Of a stretch of DNA of 64,000 bases, positions 16,829 to 26,606 are shown one piece after another. The translations under genes were made by a program, and so were the position numbers. The first letter of the stretch is position 1, and every line of letters begins with the position of its first letter. Source of the stretch: an uncultured Lachnospiraceae bacterium (GTDB lineage Bacteria; Bacillota; Clostridia; Lachnospirales; Lachnospiraceae); NCBI GenBank assembly GCA_900551115.1, contig URUY01000002.1:124001-188000 (forward strand), given 5' to 3'. Below the pieces are notes generated by a model. The model was not told the origin of the DNA. It was given only the letters and a program-made list of their open reading frames with translations, and made no database searches.

Positions 16829-17248
16829 CTATTGATTCTGATTCAGGAAACGCATCTTATCGCCGTCCCTGTCTCTCTTCAATGCAGGCTGCGGCACTTC
16901 CTTCTGTGAAGCATGCACTGCCTTTTTAAAGCCCATGGCTATTTCTCGGCGGCACTTGTCACAGTAACGGCCACACATAATTGCCGCCCCGCAGCTTTCG
17001 CACTGCAGTACAATACCGGAATCCTCTGTCAGCTCAAGCCTCTCCTCCCGAAGCCACTGGTGGATTTGGGAAATCTCCACCTCGCATGCCTCTGATACCT
17101 GGCTTATGGTGGCACCTCTATGCTCCCTGACATATTCCTTTACTCTCTGAAAATCTGCCTCCAAAGCTTCTCGGCAGGCCGGGCATAAAAACGGACCCAC
17201 TACATAATTAAATATTCTGCCACATTTTCTGCAATTACGAACGTTCAT
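16829..17248 (-). CDS. yvyF: Flagellar operon protein YvyF-like (TIGR03826)
   Basis: 139 residues. Begins MNVRNCRKCGRIFNY and has zinc-finger-like pairs CRKCG / CPACRE and CESCG / CDKCRRE, with a helix-turn-helix-like middle (TISQVSEACEVEISQIHQWL). This matches the YvyF family found in flagellar regions. The ATG at 17248 has AAGGAGG 5 nt upstream; the frame is open to 17338, but that start lies inside comF. As in Bacillus subtilis it directly follows a comFC-type gene. It is thought to help flagellar gene control, but its molecular role is not settled. Confidence 0.88.
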   Translation of the reverse strand: MNVRNCRKCGRIFNYVVGPFLCPACREALEADFQRVKEYVREHRGATISQVSEACEVEISQIHQWLREERLELTEDSGIVLQCESCGAAIMCGRYCDKCRREIAMGFKKAVHASQKEVPQPALKRDRDGDKMRFLNQNQ

Positions 17249-17258
17249 CGCAACCTCC

Positions 17259-17990
17259 TTATATCCCGGTCCCCACGGCCAGCGCAATATAATAAACCTT
17301 CTGCACTCCTGCCTGCAGCAAAACCTCTGCCACCGCATCTATCGTACTGCCGGTAGTATATATATCATCCACTAATATAATCGTACTTAATTTTACATCA
17401 TTTTCTGCAATTTTGAAAGCCTTTTTCAAATTATTTTGCCTTGCAGCGGCATTTAGCTCTTTTTGCGGAACAGTATCTCTGATGCGCACCACAAGTTTAT
17501 CATATACCGGTATATCCAGCTTTTCCCCAATAACCTTTGCAAGCAGTGCTGCCTGATTGTACCCCCGTCTGTTAAGACGCTTACGGGAAAGCGGCACCGG
17601 AACAAGACCGTCAGGCATCGTCCCCCTGATAAAGCTTTCCATTCTCACTGCCATCTCTCTTCCCAGAAAATCGGCATATTCCTGCCTGCCGCCGTATTTA
17701 AACCGGTAGATGACGCCTGCGGCGCTCTCATACTCATATAATGCCCTTCCGCTGGTGTAAAGGTGTTTTTTACTTTCACAGTCCCCGCAGTATTCCTGCT
17801 CCTCCCTTTGCAGAGGCTTGCCGCACTGCAGGCAGAAGGGCTCCCCTGCCTGAATCAGTCTGCCTCTGCAGCAACGGCAGATAAGCCCTTCTCCCATGCT
17901 TACGATGCCGTCACACACCGGACATCTTCCGGGAAACAGAAGCGCCTCTGCCCACTCCGCACATTTTTCCAGATAATTTTTCTTTTTCAA
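17259..17990 (-). CDS. comFC: ComF family phosphoribosyltransferase-like protein
   Basis: 243 residues. An N-terminal double zinc-ribbon (CPVCDG, CRCCRG, CLQCGKPL, CGDCE) is followed by a phosphoribosyltransferase-type domain with the PRPP loop VILVDDIYTTGSTI (here TIILVDDIYTTGSTID) and VPVPLSRKRLNRRGYNQA. ComFC is needed for natural DNA uptake in Bacillus and relatives. Its start overlaps the recD2 stop by 4 bp. The usual helicase partner ComFA is missing here; recD2 sits in that place instead. Confidence 0.93.
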   Translation of the reverse strand: MKKKNYLEKCAEWAEALLFPGRCPVCDGIVSMGEGLICRCCRGRLIQAGEPFCLQCGKPLQREEQEYCGDCESKKHLYTSGRALYEYESAAGVIYRFKYGGRQEYADFLGREMAVRMESFIRGTMPDGLVPVPLSRKRLNRRGYNQAALLAKVIGEKLDIPVYDKLVVRIRDTVPQKELNAAARQNNLKKAFKIAENDVKLSTIILVDDIYTTGSTIDAVAEVLLQAGVQKVYYIALAVGTGI

Positions 17991-20248
17991 TAAAACCTGC
18001 TTTCTGTACCTGCAACCTCTCTGATTCTTTCGGAAAGAGCCGTATATCTGTGGTTTATATCTCCGTTTTTAATCATTTCCCCTATGGTTTCCCTGCTGCC
18101 TAAAATAGTGACACAGGATTTGGCCCTGGTTATGCCCGTATAGAGCAGATTCCTGTTAAACAGCATCCGCGGGCCTCCTAACAAGGGCATTACCACTGCA
18201 TCATATTCACTCCCCTGAGATTTGTGAATGGTAATGGCATAGGCAAGCTCCAGCTCCTCTATTTGGGCAAACGGATAGGTTACCCTTCTGTGTTCATCAT
18301 ACTCCACCACCAGATTTCCCGCATATTCATTGATTTGCAGGACTCTTCCCATATCGCCGTTGAAAATACCCACCCCCTTGTCAACAGGTATCCCATATCG
18401 GCTCACAATTTCCCACTCCAGCTCATAATTGTTCTTAATCTGCATAACCTTGTCGCCTTCTCTGAAAATCGTCTCCAAAAAGGTATGCTCTTTTTTCTCA
18501 GGCGATGGCGGATTGATATACTGCTGCAGGATACGGTTCAGCGTTTCTACCCCAAGGCTTCCCTTCCGCATAGGCGTAAGCACCTGTATTTCAAATGCAT
18601 CTGTCCCTACATACCCGGGCAGCTTTTCTGTTATAAGCTGTACCATATGCTTGTATATGACATTTACGTCATTTCTTTCCAGAAAGAAGAAATCACGGCT
18701 CTTGTTGTTTAAGTGAAGCTGCTCACCATGGTTTATCTTATGGGCGTTTACCACAATGTCGCTTTCTTTTGCCTGCCGGAAAATTTTCTGCAGCACTACC
18801 ATAGGGAATACACCGCCGGTCATAATATCCCGAAGCACCTGTCCCGGTCCCACGGAGGGAAGCTGATCCACATCTCCTACCAGTACCAGTCTGGTACCCG
18901 GCATGACAGCGCGCAAAAGCGCCTGCATCAGATTAATGTCCACCATGGACATTTCGTCTATGATAATGACATCCGCCTCTAACGGATTTTCTTCATTGCG
19001 CTCAAAGCGCACATTCCGTCCGCCTTCTCCCAATGCGCCGTTTAATTCCAGCATACGGTGAATGGTTCTGGCCTCGTAGCCCGTAGCCTCTGTCATTCTT
19101 TTGGCTGCACGCCCGGTAGGCGCTGCCAAAAAAATATCCAGCTTTTCCGCTTCAAAATACCGGATTATGGTATTTATGGTGGTGGTTTTTCCTGTTCCCG
19201 GTCCTCCTGATAAAATAAACAGGCCGTTTTTTACACATTCCAAAACTGCTTTTTCCTGTAATTCGTCCAGCTCCAGCTCTTCCGCTGTAGTAATGGCTTC
19301 TATCCTTTTTTTGATGCGAGCCTCTTCCGCCGGTAAAAGTCCGCCTTCTCCTTCCACCGGGACGTTAAGATTTGCAAGCATTCTGGCGCAGTTTAATTCT
19401 GCATAATAATAATTTGCCGCAAACACCTGACTGTCTGCTTCTGTATCCGGCTTTTTTACCACTACCTTTTTATCCATAGCCAGATTTCCAATCTGCGGCT
19501 CTATATATCGCTGTTCGACAGAAAGCAGCTCTTCTGCTCTTTCAAGAAGCACCTTGTCCGGCAGATACAGATGGCCATCCTGTACCGCCTGTAAAAGTAC
19601 ATACAGGATACCGCTGCGGATGCGGTAATCAGAATCAGTATGTATCCCAATCCTTCCTGCTATTTCATCGGCTATCTTAAATCCTATGCCTTCTATATCT
19701 TCCGCCAGTCTGTAGGGATTCTCCTGCAGCACGCCATACAGCTTCGCACCGTATGTATTATATATTTTTACCGCAAGTGCATTGGATATACCAAACTGCT
19801 GGAGATAGATAAACGCTTCCCGCATATCCTTCTTTTCTTCCATCTGGGCCGAAATTTCCCGTGCAATCCGCTCGCTGATTCCCTTCACTTCAACCAGGCG
19901 TTCCGGTTCCTCTTCCATAATGCGAAAGGTATCCGCTCCAAAGCGCTTTACAATCCTTGCTGCCAACGCCGCTCCCACACCTTTTATGGCACCCGAGCCA
20001 AGATAACGTTCCATGCTGGCAGCATCTTTCGGCATCACCGTTTTAAAGGATATTACCTTAAACTGACTGCCGTAAACAGGATGTTCGATAAAATCTCCCT
20101 CTGCCTGAATGGTCTCGCCCTGGGTAATGCCTTTCATCATACCTACCAAAATATTGTCACCGTCTTCGCCGGTCAGTTCTAAAACAGTATAACCGTTATC
20201 TGCATTTTGAAATATAATATGGTCTACAAACCCTCTAATCGTTTCCAT
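17987..20248 (-). CDS. recD2: ATP-dependent DNA helicase RecD2
   Basis: 753 residues. A 5'-3' superfamily 1B helicase that works without RecBC. Order: an N-terminal OB-like domain, helix-hairpin-helix units (GSGAIKGVGAALAARIVKRF, VKGISERIA), the Walker A motif LSGGPGTGKTTTI near residue 345, Walker B IIIDEMSMVD, GDVDQLPSVGPGQVL, and the C-terminal UvrD-like AITIHKSQGSEYD. The ribosome binding site GGAGG lies 9 nt before the ATG. It begins a likely long operon running to glmM and follows a terminator from the flagellar group. Confidence 0.96.
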   Translation of the reverse strand: METIRGFVDHIIFQNADNGYTVLELTGEDGDNILVGMMKGITQGETIQAEGDFIEHPVYGSQFKVISFKTVMPKDAASMERYLGSGAIKGVGAALAARIVKRFGADTFRIMEEEPERLVEVKGISERIAREISAQMEEKKDMREAFIYLQQFGISNALAVKIYNTYGAKLYGVLQENPYRLAEDIEGIGFKIADEIAGRIGIHTDSDYRIRSGILYVLLQAVQDGHLYLPDKVLLERAEELLSVEQRYIEPQIGNLAMDKKVVVKKPDTEADSQVFAANYYYAELNCARMLANLNVPVEGEGGLLPAEEARIKKRIEAITTAEELELDELQEKAVLECVKNGLFILSGGPGTGKTTTINTIIRYFEAEKLDIFLAAPTGRAAKRMTEATGYEARTIHRMLELNGALGEGGRNVRFERNEENPLEADVIIIDEMSMVDINLMQALLRAVMPGTRLVLVGDVDQLPSVGPGQVLRDIMTGGVFPMVVLQKIFRQAKESDIVVNAHKINHGEQLHLNNKSRDFFFLERNDVNVIYKHMVQLITEKLPGYVGTDAFEIQVLTPMRKGSLGVETLNRILQQYINPPSPEKKEHTFLETIFREGDKVMQIKNNYELEWEIVSRYGIPVDKGVGIFNGDMGRVLQINEYAGNLVVEYDEHRRVTYPFAQIEELELAYAITIHKSQGSEYDAVVMPLLGGPRMLFNRNLLYTGITRAKSCVTILGSRETIGEMIKNGDINHRYTALSERIREVAGTESRFY

Positions 20249-20268
20249 GCATAAGCTCCTCCATAGCG

Positions 20269-20293
20269 AAAAAGGACTGCCCTTCGGCAGTCC
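20269..20293 (-). terminator. Terminator of the mbl-flhO-flhP group
   Basis: GGACTGCC / GGCAGTCC stem with a 4-nt loop; on the minus strand it is followed by TTTTTCG. It separates the rod-binding protein gene from recD2. Confidence 0.88.
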
Positions 20294-20334
20294 CTGCTAT
20301 CCACCCTTTATTCACCGGTATAAAACGATTTTTA

Positions 20335-20682
20335 CTATAAATCATAGTTACGCTTCATCTGCTCGTAAAGCATTTGTGCCAGTCCTAAGCTGTTCTGTTC
20401 GGTAGAGGAGCTTGCCAGCTCCTGCACCATATTATCCTTATAATAATCCATCAAATTTGTGGTATAAGAAGAGGTTTCCTCTGATTTTGGAATGGTCTTC
20501 ATCATTTCCTTAAACATCTGCTCCATAAAGTAAGCTTCAAACTGCTTGCAGGCATCCATCAGCTCCTCATCTGTCGCTTTGGAGTAATCCGTATCCAGCC
20601 TGCCCTCCAGCTTGGAGGCCGTACCCTGGGACTGTGTTTTGTATATATCTGCATAGGTGTCTGTAAGATTGCCAATATCCAT
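20335..20682 (-). CDS. Flagellar rod-binding protein (FlgJ N-terminal type)
   Basis: 115 residues matching the rod-binding domain of FlgJ: CKQFEAYFMEQMFKEMMKTI, YKDNMVQELASS and SLGLAQMLYEQMKR. The muramidase half seen in proteobacterial FlgJ is absent, as is usual in Firmicutes. The protein would act as a scaffold for rod assembly. It follows flhP by about 70 bp and precedes a terminator. Confidence 0.9.
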   Translation of the reverse strand: MDIGNLTDTYADIYKTQSQGTASKLEGRLDTDYSKATDEELMDACKQFEAYFMEQMFKEMMKTIPKSEETSSYTTNLMDYYKDNMVQELASSSTEQNSLGLAQMLYEQMKRNYDL

Positions 20683-20753
20683 ATGTACCTCCCGTGCTTT
20701 ATGCCTTTTATGATTTCAGTATCGGAAAACCATTATCCGAAGCAAAGTCCGCA

Positions 20754-21572
20754 TCAGCCGCGCAGATTGTTTGCCTGCTGCAGCATCTCATCGGACGCGG
20801 TAATAGCCTTTGAGTTCATTTCATAAGCCCTCTGTGCCACAATCATATTCACCATTTCATCTACTACCTGTACATTGGAGCCTTCCAAAAAGTTTTGTAA
20901 AATAGAACTCTTTTCAACGGTATTGCTGTTGGCCTCATTAATCGGCACACCGCTTGCCGCCGTCTGCCGGTACAGGCTGCTGTCCTGTCTTTCAAGACCG
21001 CCCGGATTGGTAAACTGAAATGCTCCTATAGTCATGCCTATGGGCTGGAGATTGTTGTTTTCGTCAGGATAACATATGGAGCCATCACTGGCAACCATCA
21101 CCTGGCTTGCGTCATAACTGCTGTCCAAAATAATGGGTCTTTCGCGGGAATCCAGCACCGGACGGCCTTCGCTGTCCGACAGCATGGTACCGCCGTTTGC
21201 AGCAGTCGTCCACTGGAAATTACCGTTTCTGGTATAATATGTATTGCCGTCCTCACCGCGAACCGCAAAAAATCCCTTGCCGCTGATTGCAAAAGATGTT
21301 TCACTCTCGCTGGCCATCAGGCTGCCGTTTTCAAACAATGTGGTAATGGATGCATTCCGCACACCAAGTCCCACCTGTGCGCTGGACGGCTTCGTTTCTC
21401 CGTTGGCAGATGTGGTTCTTGTCTGTATGTTTTGATATAACAGAGACTTAAACTCATTTACCTGTGTCTTATACCCGGTTGTATTGACATTTGCAAGGTT
21501 ATTGGCTATGGTATCCACATTCGTCTGCTGTGCTATCATCCCCGTTGCCGCTGTCCATAAACTACGTACCAT
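20754..21572 (-). CDS. flhP: Flagellar basal-body rod protein FlgG/FlhP
   Basis: 272 residues. Starts MVRSLWTAATGMIAQQTN with the signature NNLANVNTTGYKTQVNEFK, and ends VDEMVNMIVAQRAYEMNSKA, the paired coiled-coil ends of rod and hook proteins. The central GKGFFAVRG and YTRNGNF are also typical. It forms part of the distal rod. The order mbl-flhO-flhP is the same as in Bacillus subtilis, so the second rod protein of the pair is named accordingly. Confidence 0.92.
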   Translation of the reverse strand: MVRSLWTAATGMIAQQTNVDTIANNLANVNTTGYKTQVNEFKSLLYQNIQTRTTSANGETKPSSAQVGLGVRNASITTLFENGSLMASESETSFAISGKGFFAVRGEDGNTYYTRNGNFQWTTAANGGTMLSDSEGRPVLDSRERPIILDSSYDASQVMVASDGSICYPDENNNLQPIGMTIGAFQFTNPGGLERQDSSLYRQTAASGVPINEANSNTVEKSSILQNFLEGSNVQVVDEMVNMIVAQRAYEMNSKAITASDEMLQQANNLRG

Positions 21573-21582
21573 ATGCTACCTC

Positions 21583-22359
21583 CTACAATTTACCCAAATT
21601 GTTTACCGCTATATCGAGTGACCTGTCATAGGTCTGTAAAATTTTCTGATTGCTTTCATACTGTCTGGTAATGCTTATCATGTTGACCATCTCTGACACC
21701 ACCTGTACATTGGCCATTTCCAGACAGCCGGAATTGACCTCTGCCGTCCCCGAAGTCAGCTCTGCACCCTCAATCGGCTGGAAATAGGTCTCGCCGTAAC
21801 GCTCCAGATAATCATAATCTTCAAAGTCTGCAATCTGTATCTGTGCCACTGTCGTGCCGTTCTGGGTGATGGTGCCGTCTGAACCGACGCTTGCTCCGAG
21901 AAGCGGATTGAGCCGGATTCTCTGGTTATTCACATCCAGCACATAATCGCCGTCATTTGTCACCAAATACCCCTGGCTGTTTAATGTAAAATTACCTGCA
22001 CGGGTATATTTCGTAGAAACTTCATCCGCCTTGTTGGTAAATTCTACTGCAAAAAAACCGTCTCCGGCCAATGCCAAATCAAAGGTATTATCTGTAATAC
22101 GGAAGGAGCCCTGTGTATAATCGGTGTAATTCTCACCAATCTTGACACCCGGCGTATTGACTCCGATATTCTCTGCGGTTCTAAGCCCCACTGAAGCATC
22201 CTTCAGCTTATATGTCAGCACAGTATCGAAGGACTGGCTGGTAGAACCTTCCTTTTTAAAGCCTACCGTTGTTGCATTCGCAAGATTGTTTGTCATAATA
22301 TCCATTCTGTTCTGTTCATTCTTCAATCCCGTATAAGCGGTATACAATCCCTTAAGCAT
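21583..22359 (-). CDS. flhO: Flagellar basal-body rod protein FlgF/FlhO
   Basis: 258 residues. Starts MLKGLYTAYTGL with NNLANATTVGFKKEGS, and ends VVSEMVNMISITRQYESNQK. GDGFFAV and YTRAGNF lie in the middle. The ATG at 22359 is chosen because GGAAGG sits 6 nt before it and because the family starts at this point; two earlier in-frame starts (22365 and 22386) are less likely. It lies between mbl and flhP with a 10-bp gap to the latter. Confidence 0.92.
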   Translation of the reverse strand: MLKGLYTAYTGLKNEQNRMDIMTNNLANATTVGFKKEGSTSQSFDTVLTYKLKDASVGLRTAENIGVNTPGVKIGENYTDYTQGSFRITDNTFDLALAGDGFFAVEFTNKADEVSTKYTRAGNFTLNSQGYLVTNDGDYVLDVNNQRIRLNPLLGASVGSDGTITQNGTTVAQIQIADFEDYDYLERYGETYFQPIEGAELTSGTAEVNSGCLEMANVQVVSEMVNMISITRQYESNQKILQTYDRSLDIAVNNLGKL

Positions 22360-22446
22360 AGTCATCCTTCCCAGTGCAGCCTGCACTTTACGGTCATCTG
22401 CCCATATACCGGCAAACGGCCTCGCCCTGTCACGGCTAAAAAAACT

Positions 22447-23439
22447 TTAGTCTTCTTTGTAGCCTGCCAAAAATTCTACATATTTTCCGGTTCCGATGGC
22501 TACTGCAGTCATGGGATCTTCTGCCGTCATGGTATTGATACCGGTCTTGGCTGAAATCAAATCCTCCAGACCACGCAGCAGGCTGCCGCCGCCGGTGAGT
22601 ACAATACCTCTGTCTGCAATATCTGCTGCCAGTTCGGGCGGCGTCTTTTCCAGCACGCTGTGAATCGTTTCCACTATCTGTGCCGTAGTCTCCTTGAGCG
22701 CCTCTTCCGTTTCTTCTGAAGAAACCGTGACTGTCTTGGGTAAGCCTGTTACCAGATTACGTCCCCTGACATCCATATAATCCACTTCTGCCCTTTTATA
22801 GGCGGAACCTATTTTTATTTTAATATCCTCCGCTGTTCTTTCACCAATCAGCAGATTATGTTTCTTACGCATATAACGTACAATGGCTTCGTCAAAGTCA
22901 TCGCCGGCTATCTTAATGGATGCGCTGACTACCGTACCGCCCAAAGAAATAACCGCAATATCGGAGGTACCTCCGCCGATATCCACAATCATATTGCCGC
23001 AGGGCTTGGAAATATCGATGCCTGCGCCGATTGCTGCTGCGATAGGCTCCTCAATAATGGACACCTCTCTGGCACCTGCCTGATAGGTTGCATCTTCAAC
23101 AGCCTTCTTTTCCACTTCGGTTACACCGCTGGGAACACAGACTGCGATACGGGGCTTACGGAAGGTTCTTCTTCCGAGCGCCTTTTGGATAAAATACTTC
23201 ATCATCTTTTCCGTAACTGTATAATTTGAGATAACGCCCTGTCTAAGCGGTCTTACCGCAATAATATTGCCGGGTGTCCTTCCCAGCATGAGGCGTGCGT
23301 CCTCACCAATAGCCTTTATTTTATTTGTATCTCTATCAAAAGCTACAACCGACGGCTCTTTTAAAACAACTCCCTTGCCTCTGATGTAAACCAATATACT
23401 GGCTGTGCCTAAATCGATTCCGATATCTGTATACTGCAT
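22447..23439 (-). CDS. mbl: MreB-family cell-shape protein (Mbl-like)
   Basis: 330 residues. Actin-like ATPase that organises wall synthesis along the membrane. Motifs: DIGIDLGTASILVYIRGKG, SGVTEVEKKAVEDA, IEEPIAAAIGAG, the adenosine-binding MIVDIGGGTSDIAVISLGG and VLTGGGSLLRGL. The ATG at 23439 (MQYTDIGID) has AAGGGG upstream; the frame is open to 23487 but that extension lacks family sequence. Its position next to flhO-flhP identifies it as the Mbl type rather than the MreB of the mreBCD operon. Confidence 0.93.
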   Translation of the reverse strand: MQYTDIGIDLGTASILVYIRGKGVVLKEPSVVAFDRDTNKIKAIGEDARLMLGRTPGNIIAVRPLRQGVISNYTVTEKMMKYFIQKALGRRTFRKPRIAVCVPSGVTEVEKKAVEDATYQAGAREVSIIEEPIAAAIGAGIDISKPCGNMIVDIGGGTSDIAVISLGGTVVSASIKIAGDDFDEAIVRYMRKKHNLLIGERTAEDIKIKIGSAYKRAEVDYMDVRGRNLVTGLPKTVTVSSEETEEALKETTAQIVETIHSVLEKTPPELAADIADRGIVLTGGGSLLRGLEDLISAKTGINTMTAEDPMTAVAIGTGKYVEFLAGYKED

Positions 23440-23540
23440 AAACTTACCCCTTTCTATGGTAACCTGGCTTTTCAAAACACATTCCAAGTTATTATAACCT
23501 AAATTCCGCCATTTTCATAGGGGTTTCATAAAAATTTAAA

Positions 23541-23587
23541 AAAGAAACGCAAGAAACAGAACAGTTCCTTCTGTTCTTTTCCTGCGT
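23541..23587 (-). terminator. Terminator after uvrA
   Basis: On the minus strand AGAACAG / CTGTTCT with a 6-nt loop, extended by an imperfect lower stem (GCAGGAAA against TTTCTTGC), followed by GTTTCTTTTTT. Confidence 0.8.
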
Positions 23588-23648
23588 CCTTGCTTTTGTA
23601 ATATTTTTATCGGCCATTTGCATGGTATACTTTAGGGCAATTTTTATT

Positions 23649-26519
23649 TTATCTCTCTTTTCCGTTTTGTCCCTTTTTAAGCATCTTTTTTATATAGCTT
23701 CCGGTATAGGATGCCGGATTTTCCGCAACCTCTTCAGGCGTTCCCTGTGCAACAACCGTACCGCCGCCGTCACCGCCCTCCGGTCCGATATCGATAATAT
23801 AGTCAGCCGTCTTAATTACGTCCAGATTATGCTCGATAATCACTACCGTATTGCCGCCGTCTGCCAGCTTCTGCAATATCTCTATGAGCTTGTGTACATC
23901 GGCGAAATGCAGACCGGTGGTCGGCTCGTCCAAAATATATATTGTCCTGCCCGTGCTTCTTTTACTCAGCTCCGATGCCAGCTTGATTCGCTGTGCTTCA
24001 CCGCCCGACAGCTCAGTAGACGGCTGTCCCAATTTCACATAGGATAAGCCTACATCATTCAGCGTTTCTATCTTTCTGCGTATGGACGGTACATTTTCAA
24101 AAAAGGGTACTGCTTCCTCCACCGTCATATTCAAAACATCATAGATACTCTTCCCCTTGTACCTGACTTCCAGAGTCTCTCTATTGTAACGTTTGCCGCC
24201 GCAGACCTCACAGGGTACATAAACATCCGGCAGAAAGTGCATCTCTATTTTAATAATGCCGTCTCCGCTGCAGGCTTCACAGCGTCCGCCCTTTACATTA
24301 AAGCTGAAACGTCCCTTTTTGTAGCCTTTTGCCTTGGCATCTGCCGTAGAAGCAAATAAATCCCTGATCTGATCAAACACGCCGGTATAGGTGGCCGGAT
24401 TGGAACGGGGCGTGCGCCCTATGGGCGACTGGTCGATATTAATTACCTTGTCAAGCTGCTCCACGCCTTTTATTCCCTTGTGTCTGCCGGGAATCGTTCT
24501 GGCACGGTTTAAGCTTTTTGCCAGATGCTTATAAAGGATTTCATTAACCAGCGAACTCTTCCCAGAACCTGACACGCCTGTCACTACCGTCATGACACCC
24601 AGCGGAAAATCCACATCAATATTTTTCAGGTTATTTTCCTGTGCGCCCAGTACCGTAAGCTTTCCTACGGGGGTTCTGCGTTTCTGCGGTACCGGTATCC
24701 TCTTTTCACCGCTCAGATACTGTCCGGTAACGGATTCCGGCACCTTCATGATTTCCTCTGCCGTTCCGCAGGCTACTACCTGTCCGCCGTGAGAGCCTGC
24801 TCCCGGCCCGATGTCCACAATATAATCTGCCGCAAACATGGTATCCTCATCATGCTCCACTACTAACAGCGTATTTCCCAAATTCTTCAAATTCTTTAAT
24901 GCGTTCAGTAGCTTATCGTTATCACGCTGATGAAGGCCGATGCTCGGCTCATCCAAAATATAGCATACACCCACAAGCCCGGAACCTATCTGTGTAGCCA
25001 GACGGATACGCTGGGCCTCTCCGCCGGACAGCGTACCGGTTGCTCTTGCCAAAGACAGATAACTCAGTCCCACGTTTACTAAAAATCCTACTCTTGCCCT
25101 GATTTCCTTTAAAATCTGCTTTCCAATCAGCTCCTGCACCGGAGTCAGCTGCATTTCCTGTAAAAAAGCCTGCAGCTTATCGATAGACATGGAGGTGATT
25201 TCATAAATATTCTTATCGCATACCGTAACAGCTAACGATTCTCGCTTTAACCTCATACCGCCGCAGACCTTACAGGGTGTTATCCGCATAAAGGCCTCGT
25301 ATTCCTGTTTCATAATGTCAGAGCCGGTTTCACGGTACTTACGTTCTACATTTTTAATAAGTCCTTCAAAAGCCACCGGATATACGCCGCTTCCCCGCTG
25401 TCCTTCATAATGCACATCCACCTTTTTGCCGTCCGTACCGTGTAAAAGAATATATTTTACCTTGTCCGGGTACTGTTCAAAGGGAGTGTCCAAATCAAAG
25501 TGATACTCCTTACAGAGCGCCTGTAAAACTGCATTGGTAAAGCTTCCCTTATCTGCGCAGGACTGCCATCCCATAACGGCGATTGCTCCCTGACTGATGC
25601 TGAGCGTCTGATCCGGTATCATCAGTTCCACGTCAAATTCCATTTTATAGCCCAGCCCAAAGCATTCCGGGCAGGCGCCGAAAGGGTTATTAAAGGAAAA
25701 GCTCCGGGGTTCAATTTCATTGATGCTGATGCCGCAGTCCGGGCAGGAAAAGCTTTGACTGAAGTTCATGGGCACACCGTCAATTACATCAACCTCCAAC
25801 AGCCCCTCAGAAAGCTCCAGCACGCTTTCCACGGAGTCTGTCAGACGGCGTTCTATGCCTTCCTTCACCACAAGTCTGTCCACTACCACTTCAATATTGT
25901 GCTTAATATTTTTATCCAGCTTGATTTCTTCAGAAAGCTCATACAGGCTGCCGTCTACCCGGACCCTGACATAACCGCTGCGTTTTGCCCGTTCAAACAC
26001 CTTGGCATGCTCGCCCTTTCGGCCTCGTACCACCGGCGCCAAAAGCTGTATTCTGGTCCCCTCCGCAAGGTTCATAATCTGATCTACCATCTGGTCCACG
26101 CTCTGTTTTGCAATCTCCCTGCCACATTTGGGACAGTGGGGAATACCGATTCTGGCATAAAGCAGACGGAAATAGTCATAGATTTCCGTCACCGTACCTA
26201 CCGTTGAACGGGGATTGCGGTTTGTGGACTTCTGATCAATGGAAATTGCCGGCGAAAGTCCTTCGATTTTTTCTACATTGGGCTTTTCCATCTGTCCCAA
26301 AAACTGTCTCGCATAGGAGGACAGGGATTCCATATACCGGCGCTGCCCCTCTGCATATATGGTATCAAAGGCCAATGACGATTTTCCGGAGCCGGAAAGA
26401 CCCGTCAGCACCACCAATTCATTCCTTGGAATATCCACATCAATATTTTTTAAATTATGCTCGCATGCCCCCCTGATTTTAATCCATTCTCTGGGGCGCA
26501 TTTTCTGTATTTCTTCCAT
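23649..26519 (-). CDS. uvrA: Excinuclease ABC subunit A
   Basis: 956 residues, full length. DNA damage recognition ATPase of nucleotide excision repair. Two ABC modules are visible: the Walker A motifs GLSGSGKSSLAFDTI near residue 35 and GVSGSGKSSLVNEIL near 650, with the signature LSGGEAQRIRLATQIG and LSGGEAQRIKLASELS. Zinc-binding pairs CPKCG, CPDCG, CKVCGG and CEACSG...CEVCGG are present. GGAGG lies 6 nt before the ATG. It follows uvrB by about 90 bp and both are probably in one operon. Confidence 0.97.
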   Translation of the reverse strand: MEEIQKMRPREWIKIRGACEHNLKNIDVDIPRNELVVLTGLSGSGKSSLAFDTIYAEGQRRYMESLSSYARQFLGQMEKPNVEKIEGLSPAISIDQKSTNRNPRSTVGTVTEIYDYFRLLYARIGIPHCPKCGREIAKQSVDQMVDQIMNLAEGTRIQLLAPVVRGRKGEHAKVFERAKRSGYVRVRVDGSLYELSEEIKLDKNIKHNIEVVVDRLVVKEGIERRLTDSVESVLELSEGLLEVDVIDGVPMNFSQSFSCPDCGISINEIEPRSFSFNNPFGACPECFGLGYKMEFDVELMIPDQTLSISQGAIAVMGWQSCADKGSFTNAVLQALCKEYHFDLDTPFEQYPDKVKYILLHGTDGKKVDVHYEGQRGSGVYPVAFEGLIKNVERKYRETGSDIMKQEYEAFMRITPCKVCGGMRLKRESLAVTVCDKNIYEITSMSIDKLQAFLQEMQLTPVQELIGKQILKEIRARVGFLVNVGLSYLSLARATGTLSGGEAQRIRLATQIGSGLVGVCYILDEPSIGLHQRDNDKLLNALKNLKNLGNTLLVVEHDEDTMFAADYIVDIGPGAGSHGGQVVACGTAEEIMKVPESVTGQYLSGEKRIPVPQKRRTPVGKLTVLGAQENNLKNIDVDFPLGVMTVVTGVSGSGKSSLVNEILYKHLAKSLNRARTIPGRHKGIKGVEQLDKVINIDQSPIGRTPRSNPATYTGVFDQIRDLFASTADAKAKGYKKGRFSFNVKGGRCEACSGDGIIKIEMHFLPDVYVPCEVCGGKRYNRETLEVRYKGKSIYDVLNMTVEEAVPFFENVPSIRRKIETLNDVGLSYVKLGQPSTELSGGEAQRIKLASELSKRSTGRTIYILDEPTTGLHFADVHKLIEILQKLADGGNTVVIIEHNLDVIKTADYIIDIGPEGGDGGGTVVAQGTPEEVAENPASYTGSYIKKMLKKGQNGKER

Positions 26520-26606
26520 CCTTAACCTCCATACCGGAATATTGCTTTGTAAAGCAAGCCTTATCCTCCGCCTGTTTTCATTCCGTTTTCCTCTGCTTAT
26601 AAGCTG

